Positions 9,231 through 19,527 of a stretch of 64,000 nucleotides of DNA are shown piece by piece. Below the pieces are notes generated by a model. The model saw only the letters and a list, made by a program, of their open reading frames with translations. It did not search any database and was not told where the DNA came from. This DNA is from Brevibacillus reuszeri. Its GTDB lineage: Bacteria > Bacillota > Bacilli > Brevibacillales > Brevibacillaceae. Each line of letters begins with the position of its first letter. The stretch's first letter is position 1. The translations under genes and the position numbers were made by a program. The DNA is taken from the NCBI RefSeq assembly GCF_002897295.1, contig NZ_BEXF01000002.1:310001-374000 (forward strand), in the 5' to 3' direction.

Positions 9231-10626
9231 AAGTTGACCTGACTTGATATTTTTGCAGCTTCCTCACGACCGAGGGCTGGCTAATCCCCAAAAGCTGAGC
9301 CATTTCTGCCGTCGTCCGACAACGCTCTGACGCATAGCGGAGCCATTTTTCCTCGACTTGCTCCAACGCCTCCTTTAATGATATCGAAGCGATCCCCGGT
9401 TCCAGCATCGCTTGCTCCTCACCTGCGACACTAATTTCGGCAGGCAGATGCTGCGGAGTGATGACATCCTCATCAGCCGTTACGACCATTCGCTCCAATA
9501 CATTTTCCAGCTCTCGGACGTTACCCGGCCAGGAATACTGCATCAAGGCGTGTGTCGCACGAGGGTCGAGACGTTTATCCATGCCATACCGCTCGTTGAG
9601 TGTGCGGATGACGAGCTTGATCAAGGCAGCGATATCCTCCGGCCTGTTGCGCAAGGCCGGCACCTGAATTGGCACGACATTCAAGCGAAAGTAAAGGTCC
9701 TGTCTGAACTTACCATCCTTGACCATCTTCTCCAAATCGCGATTGGTAGCGGCAATCAGGCGAAAATCGACATCGCGGTACTGCATACTGCCTACTCGCT
9801 GTAGCCGTTTTTCCTGTATGACCTTTAAAAGCTTTGCTTGCAGCGTCAACGGCAGCTCGCCCAGCTCGTCCAACAGCAGTGTTCCTTGATTCGCCAGCTC
9901 GATAATGCCAGGCTTCCCGTTCTTTCCAGCCCCCGTAAAGGAACCCGCTTCATAGCCGAACAGCTCGGACTCCAGCAAGCCTTCGGGAATCGAGCCGCAG
10001 TTTATCTCTACGAACTGACCACCTGCGCGCCGACTGTGACGGTGTATTTCTTTGGCGATGACGTTTTTTCCCACACCGGACTCTCCTAGAATCAGCACCG
10101 TAGAATCGACTACCGCGACCTTTTTGATCAAACGCTCGATGACCTGCATCGGCAGACTGACAGCTACAAAGCCCTCGTTATTTTTTTCGCGCAGCTCCTC
10201 AATCTCGGTTTCAAATTGCTTTAGCTGCTCTGTCAGACTCTCATAGCGATGCTTCAGCTCCAAAATCTCCGTCAAATCATGCGAATAGCTAATGACCGAA
10301 TGCAGGGAGCCATCCTCGTTCCATACGGGATAGGCCGTTACCATCAGCTTTTTCCCGCCGGGGATTTCTTGCATCGTAGTTTGTGGTGTCCTAGCCTCGA
10401 TTACTTTGCGTGTCACAGAGGGAGAGAATACTTTTTCTTTTTCGAGCTGAATGACGTTTCTGCCCAGCAGCTGCTCTTTTTCCAGACCGTACATCTCGTA
10501 GCAGGAATCACCGACCAGCTGAATATACCCTTCTCCATCGGTAATCAATAGGTGGTCGCGAGAGGTGTCAATAATTCCTTCCAATACGCGGCTCATCCAT
10601 TTATCCTGGCTCTCATTGTTCTTCAT
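9229..10626 (-). CDS. Sigma-54-dependent transcriptional activator of the gab genes (PAS, AAA+, HTH)
   Basis: 465 residues. A PAS domain (about residues 15-125) is followed by a short charged helix (125-150). The AAA+ domain (about 155-385) has Walker A GESGVGK at 181-187, a GSFTGA loop in place of GAFTGA, and the Walker B region LLLDELGELP. A Fis-type helix-turn-helix lies at the end (QLLGISQPSVVRKLQ). It should bind the ATTCA-N4-TGAAT sites just beyond its own 3' end and drive gabT-gabD with sigma-54, probably in response to GABA or succinate semialdehyde sensed by the PAS domain. The ATG at 10626 has GAGGGGAGG upstream. The serine in the GSFTGA loop is a conservative change seen in some working activators. 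Confidence 0.88.
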   Translation of the reverse strand: MKNNESQDKWMSRVLEGIIDTSRDHLLITDGEGYIQLVGDSCYEMYGLEKEQLLGRNVIQLEKEKVFSPSVTRKVIEARTPQTTMQEIPGGKKLMVTAYPVWNEDGSLHSVISYSHDLTEILELKHRYESLTEQLKQFETEIEELREKNNEGFVAVSLPMQVIERLIKKVAVVDSTVLILGESGVGKNVIAKEIHRHSRRAGGQFVEINCGSIPEGLLESELFGYEAGSFTGAGKNGKPGIIELANQGTLLLDELGELPLTLQAKLLKVIQEKRLQRVGSMQYRDVDFRLIAATNRDLEKMVKDGKFRQDLYFRLNVVPIQVPALRNRPEDIAALIKLVIRTLNERYGMDKRLDPRATHALMQYSWPGNVRELENVLERMVVTADEDVITPQHLPAEISVAGEEQAMLEPGIASISLKEALEQVEEKWLRYASERCRTTAEMAQLLGISQPSVVRKLQKYQVRST

Positions 10627-10782
10627 CCTGCTGCCTCCCCTCCTGCGTCAAGGCTGGTGATTCGGTCTTTCTATCTAAAAAGGGGACACAAGACCTGCTG
10701 TATCCCCATCGCTATTACATATATTTTCTTCATTATAGGAGAATCGCCCAATACCGACAACCAGTAGACCATTTTGATAGAC

Positions 10783-10838
10783 AGTAAAAAGCAGTCCAGA
10801 AGCTCTTGAATCCAAGTCTCCGAACTGCTCTTTTTTTC
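10783..10838 (-). terminator. Terminator after the C45 hydrolase gene
   Basis: An imperfect long stem (AGCAGT... with ...ACTGCT) is flanked by A and T runs on both sides. It lies directly downstream of the minus-strand operon ending at 10851. Confidence 0.6.
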
Positions 10839-10850
10839 ACTTCGTGGCTA

Positions 10851-11975
10851 TTACGAAGAAAAGGTGTAGGTCTTGTATTCGAATTGATTAGGCGGACCGA
10901 TCGCTACTCGCAGTTGCCCTTTGGTCGGCTCGGCAATCACGGAAGCAAACGTAATAATATCTGACCGTTTGTCTTCTGTTGGTAAATAGGAGGTATCACC
11001 GGGCATGACGCATAGTGTGTGGGGATACGTCTCACGGTCACGTAGCAAATCCTGCATGACCTCTGCATTCAGTTGTCCCCGCTTCTCCTCAAGCAATACA
11101 CGCATACGGTCCAGACGCACGCGGGAATTTTCCAGCAGCTCGCCCTTCAAACGTTCTTCTTCCCGCAGCTCTTCTGAAATGTAATGATTGGCGTGAACAA
11201 GCAGGCCATTTTTTGGATAAACCATGGTGTCTCGACTAGCCGTTGTCTCCAGATCAACTGCGTGTCCATGAGCATCAAGCATAATCAGGTTGCGCGATGA
11301 AGCACGGTACAAACTGCGCACAGCTGCAATGGCATCCTCTACATTCTTCTTGGTCAGAGCAAAGCGTGAGAATAAATAACGTGGAAAGCCCACGCGCCAA
11401 CCATCACATGTCAAAAAGTTCGCAAAGACACCCAATCCGAGCCGGTTTATGCCGATATACGATAATTGTCCTGCTGGCGTAAGCATGAGGCAGGCAGGGG
11501 CGTCATCCGGATCGATTTCAGCCACGACTCCAATCTCGGAATAAAACGCTGGCAAATCAGCATTTTGTCCGATCAAAGCCGTGTCGTTCGTTGTGAGGTC
11601 AGCTGCGATCGCGTACGTTGTGCACTCCGCACTCGCTGCGAAGTCCTGATACAGCTCCGCTCGCAGCTGTAACAAATACGCCTCAGCAAGTGTTATGCCT
11701 GCTCCTTCCGCAATACCTTGAATCTCCTCGTCGAAAAAAGGAGCGTGCGTAATGACGTGGGAGCGATAGCACAGCACTGCTTCCCGCAGCGCCTCCTCGG
11801 ATGGGATTTGGGTCATCGCATGCAGCCGTTCTACTGCATAATCCCGATGCAGCTTCACCAAAGCAGCCAGCTCTTCTCCATGCTGCTGGCCAATTTGCCG
11901 ATGGGTTCCCCAAAACCGATAGAAAGGAAACGCTTTGGACGAGCGCTGATTCGCTGTATCTAGTTTGGATTGCAT
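10851..11975 (-). CDS. C45-family Ntn-hydrolase (acyltransferase/amidohydrolase)
   Basis: 374 residues, related to the isopenicillin-N acyltransferase (C45) family of N-terminal nucleophile hydrolases. The presumed nucleophile is the cysteine of AECTTYAI at about residue 118; self-cleavage before it would expose the catalytic amine. Typical C45 features follow: GQNADLP, GINRLGLGVFANFL and LLVHANHY. It probably hydrolyses an amide or N-acyl bond of a small imported molecule. It overlaps the alpha/beta hydrolase gene by 16 bp as the last gene of an operon with a peptide-type ABC transporter, so the transported compound is the likely substrate. The start at 11975 has GAAGGAG upstream. A paralogue lies at 23473-24567. 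Confidence 0.78.
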   Translation of the reverse strand: MQSKLDTANQRSSKAFPFYRFWGTHRQIGQQHGEELAALVKLHRDYAVERLHAMTQIPSEEALREAVLCYRSHVITHAPFFDEEIQGIAEGAGITLAEAYLLQLRAELYQDFAASAECTTYAIAADLTTNDTALIGQNADLPAFYSEIGVVAEIDPDDAPACLMLTPAGQLSYIGINRLGLGVFANFLTCDGWRVGFPRYLFSRFALTKKNVEDAIAAVRSLYRASSRNLIMLDAHGHAVDLETTASRDTMVYPKNGLLVHANHYISEELREEERLKGELLENSRVRLDRMRVLLEEKRGQLNAEVMQDLLRDRETYPHTLCVMPGDTSYLPTEDKRSDIITFASVIAEPTKGQLRVAIGPPNQFEYKTYTFSS

Positions 11976-12823
11976 GATGATACGTCTCCTTCCAAGCTTC
12001 GCGCTGCCAAGGCATCCTTGAAAAAGGCTTTGACCGGCTCCAATATTTTGATGCCCTCATGACTTACGCCCGGCACCTCATCGTAGCGTACATCGATGCC
12101 GTTGTTCTGGTAGTTGTCCAGCAATCCTCGCAAGCGCTCGATCCGCGTCTGTCCGTAAGCATCCAGTCCCTCCAGCCAGAGAGGGGAGTCTTTTTGATTG
12201 ATTTCCCATGTCTCCAAATCTTCTCCACCAATCACCATTTGGACCGGTACTCGCCTCATCTCCTCGATCGGAAGCCTCATTCCAAAGCGCTGCTCAAAAT
12301 CGGAGATCCCAGCATACCATGGCCGCGTCTCGTCTAAATACGTAATAAAGCCAGGTGCCCCAATTGAAACGCCCAACAGCTTTTCTGGATGCAGGTAGTA
12401 AAAACGGTGCACAAAATGACCGCCGCCGGAAAAACCGTGCAACAGGAAGCGCTTGTCCGCGAGTCCATACGTCCCACATACTTCATCAATCATCGCCAGC
12501 AAAATAAGATCAAATCGAATACCTCCAAAATCAACAAACTTGTACGAGCTCAGCTCGCGTGGCTCGGTAATCCCTGCCGGAAATAGAGGGGCGACGATGA
12601 TCGTATTGGTCTCTTCGGAAAAATCGGCAAATTCATCGCGGTACGTCGCTGCCGCGCGCTCTGTACCGTGAACAACTACTGCGAGCGAGTACCGATGACC
12701 CTTCCCTTCGCTATAGGACTTCGGAACATAGGCGTAGTAAGAGAAGCGTTGATCATACTGGCATGCATACAAGGTCGTCGGACCATAGGCAAAATAAATA
12801 CGTTCACTTTTCGGTTCGTTCAT
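11960..12823 (-). CDS. Alpha/beta hydrolase (esterase/PHB depolymerase-like)
   Basis: 287 residues, no signal peptide. The nucleophile elbow GFSGGG (Ser at about 134), an oxyanion region VVVHGTER, and a late histidine in VSHEGIKI give a complete alpha/beta hydrolase triad layout. It resembles esterases of the poly(3-hydroxybutyrate) depolymerase group, but its intracellular location and operon point to a small ester or amide brought in by the upstream ABC transporter. The ATG overlaps the stop of the upstream ATPase gene (ATGA), indicating translational coupling. The start has GAAAGGAG upstream. Its exact substrate cannot be read from sequence. Confidence 0.75.
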   Translation of the reverse strand: MNEPKSERIYFAYGPTTLYACQYDQRFSYYAYVPKSYSEGKGHRYSLAVVVHGTERAAATYRDEFADFSEETNTIIVAPLFPAGITEPRELSSYKFVDFGGIRFDLILLAMIDEVCGTYGLADKRFLLHGFSGGGHFVHRFYYLHPEKLLGVSIGAPGFITYLDETRPWYAGISDFEQRFGMRLPIEEMRRVPVQMVIGGEDLETWEINQKDSPLWLEGLDAYGQTRIERLRGLLDNYQNNGIDVRYDEVPGVSHEGIKILEPVKAFFKDALAARSLEGDVSSCNPN

Positions 12824-13824
12824 GTCCGTGCTCCTTTCGACTCGATTTCTCCGATTGGGAAGAAGCAGGATACATGATGGTCGCTGCTTCCATGACTATG
12901 GCTCATACTCGGCGCCTGTTCCTTGCACTGCTGCTGAGCGACTGGGCACCTCACGTGAAAGGTGCAGCCTGATGGCGGATTGCTCGGCGAGGGTACGTCA
13001 CCTTTGAGCACGATCCGCTGACGTGTACGCTCCCGAATCGGATCAGGCAATGGAATGGCTGACAACAGCGCATTTGTATAAGGATGTCGCGGGGTGGCAT
13101 AGAGACTTTCGCTGTCTGCCGTCTCCAATACCCTCCCGAGATACATCACGGCTACCCGATCAGAAATATGCTTCACCACAGAAAGATCGTGGGCAATAAA
13201 CAGATAGGTCAGATTGAATTCCTTTTGCAGCTCTTCAAACAGGTTGATGATCTGCGCCTGAATGGAGACGTCCAGCGCACTGACTGGCTCATCACAAATA
13301 ATCAGCTTCGGATTGAGCGCAATCGCGCGGGCAATCCCGATTCGTTGCCGTTGACCGCCAGAAAACTCATGTGGATACCGGTCCATATGCTCTGGCAGCA
13401 AGCCGACGATCTCCAGCAGCTCCCGCACTCGTCTTTGGTGGTTTCCCTCCGCTTTATGCGCACGTAACGGCTCAGCTATGATGGTGCCGACAGTCTTGCG
13501 TGGATTCAGGCTAGCAAACGGGTCCTGAAACACGATTTGCATATCTTTGCGAATCTGAAGCATCTGGCGCCTGTCGTACTGCAGAATGTTCTTTCCCTCA
13601 AAGAGAATCTCTCCTTCTGTAGGTTCCAAAAGGCGCAGGATGAGCCGTGCCAAGGTGCTTTTCCCGCATCCGGATTCCCCCACGATGCCCAACGTTTCGC
13701 CGCGGCGCACCTGAAGATTGACGCCGTCCACCGCCTTGACATGTCCCACCGTCCGTCTGAGCGCACCCGACGTGATCGGAAAGTGAACTTTTAATTTGCG
13801 GGTTTCCAGCAATACATCACTCAT
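12820..13824 (-). CDS. Oligopeptide/dipeptide ABC transporter ATP-binding protein (DppF/OppF type)
   Basis: 334 residues from the ATG at 13824 ([11 protein letters not shown]), which overlaps the preceding ATPase stop as ATGA. An upstream-extended frame exists but lies inside that gene. Walker A GESGCGKS, signature FSGGQRQR, Walker B LIICDEP and the H-loop AHDLS are present. The C-terminal extension has the paired cysteines ([14 protein letters not shown]) typical of oligopeptide transporter ATPases, which can bind an iron-sulfur cluster. It pairs with the next ATPase and the two permeases to import peptides or similar solutes. Confidence 0.9.
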   Translation of the reverse strand: MSDVLLETRKLKVHFPITSGALRRTVGHVKAVDGVNLQVRRGETLGIVGESGCGKSTLARLILRLLEPTEGEILFEGKNILQYDRRQMLQIRKDMQIVFQDPFASLNPRKTVGTIIAEPLRAHKAEGNHQRRVRELLEIVGLLPEHMDRYPHEFSGGQRQRIGIARAIALNPKLIICDEPVSALDVSIQAQIINLFEELQKEFNLTYLFIAHDLSVVKHISDRVAVMYLGRVLETADSESLYATPRHPYTNALLSAIPLPDPIRERTRQRIVLKGDVPSPSNPPSGCTFHVRCPVAQQQCKEQAPSMSHSHGSSDHHVSCFFPIGEIESKGART

Positions 13825-14843
13825 GCAGGCTCTACCCCCATTTCCTCCTCGAGCTGCTGCGTAGCAACTGCAATTTCTTCTACAGACAACAAGCAGGCAG
13901 CCAGATGCGATGGCCGCTTTTCCACCAGCTCGGGATTGACGCGTCTGCATTCAGCAAAAGCGAATGGACAGCGCGGGCTAAAGCGGCACCCTTCTGGCAG
14001 GGAGATTAGACTTGGTGGCAGTCCTTTAATTGGCAAGAGCGATTGTTTTCCAGCTGCATCAAGCCTGGGCAGAGCGCGCAACAGTGACCATGTGTATGGC
14101 ATGGACGGACGGTAGAAAACATCATCCGTTTCTCCTTCTTCTACTACACGTCCGCCGTACATGACCATCACCCGATCCGCAATCTGGGCAACTACTCCCA
14201 GATCATGTGTAATCATGATGATGGCTGTGCCGTACTTCTCCTGAATACTCTTCATCAGCTCCAAAATTTGTGCCTGGATTGTCACATCAAGCGCTGTCGT
14301 TGGTTCATCGGCTATGAGAATTTTAGGATTGCAGGCAAGCGCCATCGCGATCATCGCCCGTTGCCGCATCCCGCCTGAATATTGGTGCGGATATTCGTGG
14401 AATCGCTTTTCCGGGCTGGCAATCCCGACGTCGCGCAGCACCTGAATCGCTCTTTCCTGTGCCTCCTTTTTTCCTACCTGCTGATGCGTTCGGATCGCTT
14501 CCGTAATTTGTGCGCCAATCGTAAAGACAGGATTGAGGCTTGTCATCGGATCTTGAAAAATCATGGCAATCTCGTTTCCGCGAATTTGCTGCAGCTGCGC
14601 TTCACTGGCACGAAGCAAATCACGTCCCTGAAACAAAATTTCACCGGAGGGATAAAAAGCAGGCGGTGTGGGGTTTAATTGCATCAGCGACAAGGACATA
14701 ACGCTTTTTCCACTCCCCGATTCCCCGACTATCCCCAGCGTCTCCCCGGCCGAAAGCGAGAAGGAAACACCATCTACCGCAGTTACTACACCATTTGGCG
14801 TATCGAAACAGGTAGTCAAATTATTCACTTGGAGCAACGTCAT
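13821..14843 (-). CDS. Oligopeptide/dipeptide ABC transporter ATP-binding protein (DppD/OppD type)
   Basis: 340 residues. Walker A GESGSGKS, signature [15 protein letters not shown], Walker [15 protein letters not shown] and H-loop THDLG are intact. The C-terminal cysteine region ([14 protein letters not shown]) is typical of the family. The start overlaps the end of the permease gene by 23 bp and the stop overlaps the partner ATPase gene, so the four transporter genes are tightly coupled. It powers uptake with the DppF-type partner. Confidence 0.9.
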   Translation of the reverse strand: MTLLQVNNLTTCFDTPNGVVTAVDGVSFSLSAGETLGIVGESGSGKSVMSLSLMQLNPTPPAFYPSGEILFQGRDLLRASEAQLQQIRGNEIAMIFQDPMTSLNPVFTIGAQITEAIRTHQQVGKKEAQERAIQVLRDVGIASPEKRFHEYPHQYSGGMRQRAMIAMALACNPKILIADEPTTALDVTIQAQILELMKSIQEKYGTAIIMITHDLGVVAQIADRVMVMYGGRVVEEGETDDVFYRPSMPYTWSLLRALPRLDAAGKQSLLPIKGLPPSLISLPEGCRFSPRCPFAFAECRRVNPELVEKRPSHLAACLLSVEEIAVATQQLEEEMGVEPA

Positions 14844-15729
14844 GACTTGTCACCTCATTTCTCCCACTGACTGGTTTTGGAGCCTTTGCTTTTTTGCGTC
14901 TATGACGGGCATGTGGGTTGAGCCAATCGCGGAGGAAGTCACCGAAAATATTCAATGACAGCACAGTCAGCACAATCGCAATACCAGGAAAGATCGAGTA
15001 CCATGGGGCATTGGTCAAGTAAATGCGCGATTCACCTAGCATGCTTCCCCAGGTGGGGGTAGGTGGCTTTATCCCGAGCCCGAGAAAGCTGAGTGCGGCC
15101 TCTGCCAGAATCGCTTCTGCAAAAATAAACGTCGCCTGCACGATGATGGGTGTCATCGCATTGGGCAGCATATGTCCGAACAAGATGATCGAATCGCGCG
15201 TACCGATCGCTTTTGCTGCCTCGATATACTGCATCTTGCTGAGCTGCAGCGCCGAAGAGCGTACAACCCTTGTCATGATCGGCCAAAAGGCAAATACCAT
15301 CGCGATGATCAAATTAACAGCGTTTCCGCCCAGCGCCGCTACAAGTGCAATGGCCAGCAAAATCGAAGGAAACGCACTGACCCCATCTACGATTCTCATG
15401 AAAATATTATCAATTTTCCGATAATATCCGACGAATAAGCCCGTTATCGTTCCGAGCACCGTCGTTATCAGGGCAACGGTAAAGCCGATGCTTAAAGACA
15501 CACCTGCCGCATAAATAACGCGACTGAAAATATCGCGGCCAAAATGATCCGTCCCAAACCAATGTGCACCGGACGGGGGCAACAAGCGTTGAACGGGATT
15601 CATTACATCCGGTGCTTCGGCAACCCAAAGCGGCGCAGAAAGGCTCGCCACGACCATTGACACCAGCACTGCGCCCGCTACGATTCCAATCCGCTGCTTG
15701 CCCGTGCCTTGCTGCTTGCTTCTCTTCAT
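14821..15729 (-). CDS. Oligopeptide/dipeptide ABC transporter permease (DppC type)
   Basis: 302 residues with about six membrane segments, an N-terminal periplasmic-loop motif (HWFGTDHFGRDIFSR) characteristic of DppC/OppC, and the permease EAA-type loop (EAAKAIGTRDSIILFGHMLPN). The ATG at 15729 has AAAGGAG eight bases upstream; a GTG three codons earlier overlaps that site and is less likely. It forms the heterodimeric channel with the DppB-type permease. Confidence 0.9.
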   Translation of the reverse strand: MKRSKQQGTGKQRIGIVAGAVLVSMVVASLSAPLWVAEAPDVMNPVQRLLPPSGAHWFGTDHFGRDIFSRVIYAAGVSLSIGFTVALITTVLGTITGLFVGYYRKIDNIFMRIVDGVSAFPSILLAIALVAALGGNAVNLIIAMVFAFWPIMTRVVRSSALQLSKMQYIEAAKAIGTRDSIILFGHMLPNAMTPIIVQATFIFAEAILAEAALSFLGLGIKPPTPTWGSMLGESRIYLTNAPWYSIFPGIAIVLTVLSLNIFGDFLRDWLNPHARHRRKKAKAPKPVSGRNEVTSHDVAPSE

Positions 15730-15750
15730 CGTCTGCACTCCTTTGTCCGT

Positions 15751-16695
15751 CTAGTCATAGCGAATGCGCGGATCGAGCGCTGCATAAACGAGGTCCACCA
15801 GCAGGTTTACGAACACATACACGCCAGCAACAAACAGAATGGAGCCCTGCAGCACCGGATAATCACGTCGCGATATGGAATCAACAATCAGCTGTCCGAG
15901 TCCAGGAATAGCAAAGATCGTTTCCGTTACTACTGCACCGCCCAGTAGACCGGCAACACTCGCACCAATTACGGTAGTCGTAGGAATCATTGCGTTACTT
16001 AGGGCATGCCGCATCAATACGAGCCGTTCCTTCAAGCCTTTTGCCCGCGCTGTACGTATATAATCCTGATGCATAACCTCCAGCATACCGTCTCGCAGCA
16101 TACGGGCGATTAGTCCAGCCTGCTGTACACTCAGCACGACTGCGGGCAGCAGTAGGTGAGAAAGCCACGGCCAAAACCCTTCACTGATCGGCACATAGCC
16201 AGCTACCGGCAGCCAGCGGAGCGTAACAGCAAAGCCCAAAATAAGCAGCAGCGCTAGCCAAAAATTAGGGACTGATACACCCAGCATCGTCACTGACATG
16301 AAGGCTGGATCGAGTGAGCTGTTGCGCTTCCACACCGCGAGAAGCGCGCTCGGTATCGCAATAATCAGGCTGAGACAAGAAGCCAGCAAGGTCAGGCTGA
16401 CAGTCGGACCGAGCCGCTCCCCAATAAGCAGGAGCACGGGCTCACCGGAAAAAACGGACTGACCCAGATTTCCTGTAAGGGACTGACCAAACCAGCTGAA
16501 AAACTGAACGGGCAAAGGCTCATTCAAGCCAAGTGTTTCACGCAGCTGCTCAACCTGCTCCGGGGTTGCCGTTTCCCCGAGAATGACCGCCGCCGGATCA
16601 CCCGGCGTCAGATGGATGACAGCAAACACGACTATGCCTACGACCAATAGCACCGGGATCAACGAAATAAGACGGCGCATCACATACTGTAACAA
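15751..16695 (-). CDS. Oligopeptide/dipeptide ABC transporter permease (DppB type)
   Basis: 314 residues with six predicted membrane helices. The family N-terminus is LQYVMRRLISLIPVLLVV, followed by HLTPGDPA, and the coupling loop is RTARAKGLKERLVLMRHALSNA. Start choice: the strong site AAGGAGG at about 16704-16710 places a TTG at 16695 at normal spacing. An upstream TTG at 16716 would put the ribosome site inside the gene. It lies between the solute-binding protein gene and the DppC-type permease gene. Confidence 0.87.
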   Translation of the reverse strand: MLQYVMRRLISLIPVLLVVGIVVFAVIHLTPGDPAAVILGETATPEQVEQLRETLGLNEPLPVQFFSWFGQSLTGNLGQSVFSGEPVLLLIGERLGPTVSLTLLASCLSLIIAIPSALLAVWKRNSSLDPAFMSVTMLGVSVPNFWLALLLILGFAVTLRWLPVAGYVPISEGFWPWLSHLLLPAVVLSVQQAGLIARMLRDGMLEVMHQDYIRTARAKGLKERLVLMRHALSNAMIPTTTVIGASVAGLLGGAVVTETIFAIPGLGQLIVDSISRRDYPVLQGSILFVAGVYVFVNLLVDLVYAALDPRIRYD

Positions 16696-16726
16696 ACTCA
16701 AACCTCCTTCTCGCAATCAGTCGTTC

Positions 16727-18379
16727 TTATTTGGCAATGCCTACATTCCAGAAGCGGTACGAGAGCCAGCCCTGATAGCCTGTGAGCTTGTCATTGCTTG
16801 CTTCCAGCCCCACCTCGTTAACAAACTTGATAACTGGCAGCTCTTCATACATCAACTTGTTCAGCTCACCCAGCAGCTTTGTCTTCTCGCCTTGATCCAG
16901 CGTCTTGGTCCACTTTTCGACCAGCGCATCCATTTTCGGGCTCGTATACAGACCAGGGAACGTCGGATTGATCCACAAAAGCCCTGTCATGTCATAGGTT
17001 GGCGGGAATCCGGTAACAAACAGGTCGAAGTTGGCAGGATCATTGACCGCATTTAAAAAGGTCGCCCACTCCAAATATTGCAGATCCACGTTGAAGCCGA
17101 TTTCCTTTAGCTGATGCATCAGCACTTGTGCCGCATTGTTGTGATCATCAAAGCTGTTAGTCGCAATCAGCTTGATCGGTTTCCCATCATAGCCTGCCTG
17201 CTTCATCAAATCCTTTGCTTTGTCCGGATTGTAGGCGTTGTATCCCTCGGTTCCTTCCGTTGTGTACAGATCCTTTTGATCCGGAAAGAACACAGCACCG
17301 TCGACTTCGTAAAAATCTTTTGGACCGTATACGCCTTGGCCGATTTTATCCATATCCAGCGCAAAGTTGATAGCTTGCCGCAGGCGAACATCGTTAAAGG
17401 GAGGCTGCGATTTGTCCGGCACCACCGTAATCCAGCTATCCGGTTTTGTTAACACAGGCTTTGTATTCGGCGAGCTCTTGATCATTTCGAATAAATCCTT
17501 GGGCATGCGCACAGCGTAGTCAAACTGGTCTGTTTGCAAGCCACTGAAGCGAACCTGTGTATCTTTTACGATTTTGAACTGGAGCTGATCCGCATACGCG
17601 ACCTTCTTTCCAGTCAAACCGCCCCAGTCTTCTTCACGGGAAGCATAGTTGTCAAAGCGCTTCAGCATGATTTGCTGTCCGCGCTTCCAGCTATCGAACT
17701 GGTAAGGACCCGTACCAATCAGCTGTGCATCCTCGAGTGGAGCTTTATCCGCGTGCTTCGCAATATCCGCCGGTATGACTGCAAGCGATTGCGTAGGGTC
17801 CGCCATATTCGCCAGTACGGGAGCATACGCCTCCTTCATGACGATTTCTACCGTGTAATCACCATTCGCGCGAACCTCCTGGACCTTTTTAAACATCGTC
17901 CGTCCTACCCCAGACAATGAGCCCCAGCGATTGATCGAAGCCACTGCATCGGCTGCTTTCATCGTCGCGCCGTTATGGAAGGTAACACCTTCGCGAAGCT
18001 GGATCGTGTACGTTTTCTGGTCATCACTTACTTTGTAGTCCTTGGCGAGCATGGGCTTGATCGTCAAATTTTGATCCAGGGTGAACAATTGCTCGAAGAT
18101 GTGATAAGCAACGGTAGTCGTAGCGCTGGATGGTGAGCTCATCCAGTCAAGCGTTGGCGGGTCCGCGTCGATGGCAACACGTATGGTCCCGCCCTTTTTC
18201 GGCTCCCCCTGTGGCTCTGCAGCCGGCTGCGCAGGAGTTGCTGAATTTTCCACTGTACCCGATTGACTTGGCTGGTTTGACGCTTGCTGATTAGACGACC
18301 CGCTACAACCCGCCATCATGATCATGACCAACACCAGGGTGCATATGCCCCACCATTTCACGCGATACATGGACACCAT
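16727..18379 (-). CDS. ABC transporter solute-binding lipoprotein, family 5 (peptide/opine/nickel type)
   Basis: 550 residues. The signal peptide ends in MMAGCSG, so this should be a lipoprotein, followed by a Ser/Gln/Pro-rich linker. The mature part has the family 5 signature region (EGVTFHNGATMKAADAVASINRW) and the usual large bilobed length. It captures the substrate for the DppBCDF-type transporter encoded downstream. The substrate class cannot be assigned; the co-encoded C45 and alpha/beta hydrolases suggest an N-acylated or peptide-like compound. The ATG at 18379 is preceded by AAGGGGG. Confidence 0.88.
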   Translation of the reverse strand: MVSMYRVKWWGICTLVLVMIMMAGCSGSSNQQASNQPSQSGTVENSATPAQPAAEPQGEPKKGGTIRVAIDADPPTLDWMSSPSSATTTVAYHIFEQLFTLDQNLTIKPMLAKDYKVSDDQKTYTIQLREGVTFHNGATMKAADAVASINRWGSLSGVGRTMFKKVQEVRANGDYTVEIVMKEAYAPVLANMADPTQSLAVIPADIAKHADKAPLEDAQLIGTGPYQFDSWKRGQQIMLKRFDNYASREEDWGGLTGKKVAYADQLQFKIVKDTQVRFSGLQTDQFDYAVRMPKDLFEMIKSSPNTKPVLTKPDSWITVVPDKSQPPFNDVRLRQAINFALDMDKIGQGVYGPKDFYEVDGAVFFPDQKDLYTTEGTEGYNAYNPDKAKDLMKQAGYDGKPIKLIATNSFDDHNNAAQVLMHQLKEIGFNVDLQYLEWATFLNAVNDPANFDLFVTGFPPTYDMTGLLWINPTFPGLYTSPKMDALVEKWTKTLDQGEKTKLLGELNKLMYEELPVIKFVNEVGLEASNDKLTGYQGWLSYRFWNVGIAK

Positions 18380-18508
18380 TTTCTCGATCCCCCTTACATT
18401 TTTTAAATATCCGTTACTGTCCCCTACAAACGCCTCCTCTGCCTCGATAGCACCCTCCCTTTGTCAAAATGGAACCACCGTCCTATCTCCCCCCTTCAAG
18501 ATGGCTAT

Positions 18509-19309
18509 TTATCGCCGAAAACGCCTCGTTTCTTTTTCGATGAATGGCTGATTCATTTTGTTGAACTGCTCCTGAATTTCTTTTTGCCCGGTCTTCAAAA
18601 TGCGCAAGGTCACTTCGATTTTGTCCTCGGGCATACGGTATTCCGGTCCAGCAAACGTAAGCGAAGCGATAACCTCTTGCTTGGCGTTAAACAGAGGAAC
18701 ACTCAGACCGACAACCGACGGAGTACGCTCCCCAACGGTATAACACCAGCCTTTTTTTCTGATTTCACGCAGTTCCTGCACAATCACATCAGGATCTGTC
18801 GGGACAGGATACGTCAATTCCTCCGGATCGAGAAAAATATCATTGAGGATTTCCCGCTGCCGCACTTCTGACAAAAAGGCCAAAATTGTTTTGCTTCGCG
18901 CCCCGCGATACAGATTGGTTCGGGTTCCGATCGTCATCGTGAACTTGACGCTTTGCGGGCTTTCCACGATCGCCACACAAATTCCCTCATCTCCGTCCAG
19001 CCAGTTGAGCGAGATGGATTCTCCCGCCTCTGTGGACATCCTTTTCATAACCGGATACACGATGTCAGTAATGCTGTGATTCTCCTGAACCAACCCGCTG
19101 TAATCCCAGAATTTCAGTCCCAGCTCATACTTCTTCGTCTCCAGATTTTGTTTCATGAAACCATGCTCCTCAAAAGTAGACAGGATGCGATGCACAATGG
19201 AATGGCTGACGTCCATTTCCTTGGCCAGCTCCCGAACGCCCCAGGACGTGTGATTATGGTCAAAATAAGCGAGTAATCGCAACGAAATATCTAATGTTTT
19301 TAGTGACAT
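18509..19309 (-). CDS. IclR-family transcriptional regulator
   Basis: 266 residues. An N-terminal winged helix-turn-helix (about residues 1-65; WGVRELAKEMDVSHSIVHRIL) is followed by the IclR effector-binding domain (about 80-250; YRGARSKTILAFLS and VVGLSVPLF are typical). It is transcribed toward the ABC operon, 129 bp upstream, and probably controls it in response to the imported compound or a breakdown product. The 129-bp gap lacks a clear terminator, so partial read-through into the operon is possible. Confidence 0.87.
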   Translation of the reverse strand: MSLKTLDISLRLLAYFDHNHTSWGVRELAKEMDVSHSIVHRILSTFEEHGFMKQNLETKKYELGLKFWDYSGLVQENHSITDIVYPVMKRMSTEAGESISLNWLDGDEGICVAIVESPQSVKFTMTIGTRTNLYRGARSKTILAFLSEVRQREILNDIFLDPEELTYPVPTDPDVIVQELREIRKKGWCYTVGERTPSVVGLSVPLFNAKQEVIASLTFAGPEYRMPEDKIEVTLRILKTGQKEIQEQFNKMNQPFIEKETRRFRR

Positions 19310-19343
19310 TTTCGAATACCTACCTTTATTGTCTCTATATTAG

Positions 19344-19356
19344 GACCATTGGTTCT
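19344..19356. promoter_or_regulatory. Possible IclR-type operator upstream of the regulator
   Basis: Imperfect dyad GGACCATTGGTTC, 35 bp before the iclR-like start. A GAACCA motif recurs at 18473-18478, upstream of the solute-binding protein gene. This is inference from a shared short motif only. Confidence 0.3.
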
Positions 19357-19461
19357 AAATAATGCTACAGTCATTGTAAAGGACGCAAACTAAATATTCA
19401 ATAAATTAAGAAAGTTTTCTTGGATAAGAAAAACTCTATCGAACCCCAACCCTTTTACACA

Positions 19462-19518
19462 CAAAAAAACCTCCGCATGTCTATCGAACAGGCTTTGTCC
19501 GATGATTTTGCAGGAGGT
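19462..19518 (-). terminator. Terminator after the methyltransferase gene
   Basis: Outer stem ACCTCC/GGAGGT (19469-19474 with 19513-19518) encloses a second hairpin. On the minus strand it is followed by seven T. Confidence 0.7.
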
Positions 19519-19527
19519 CTACATTTT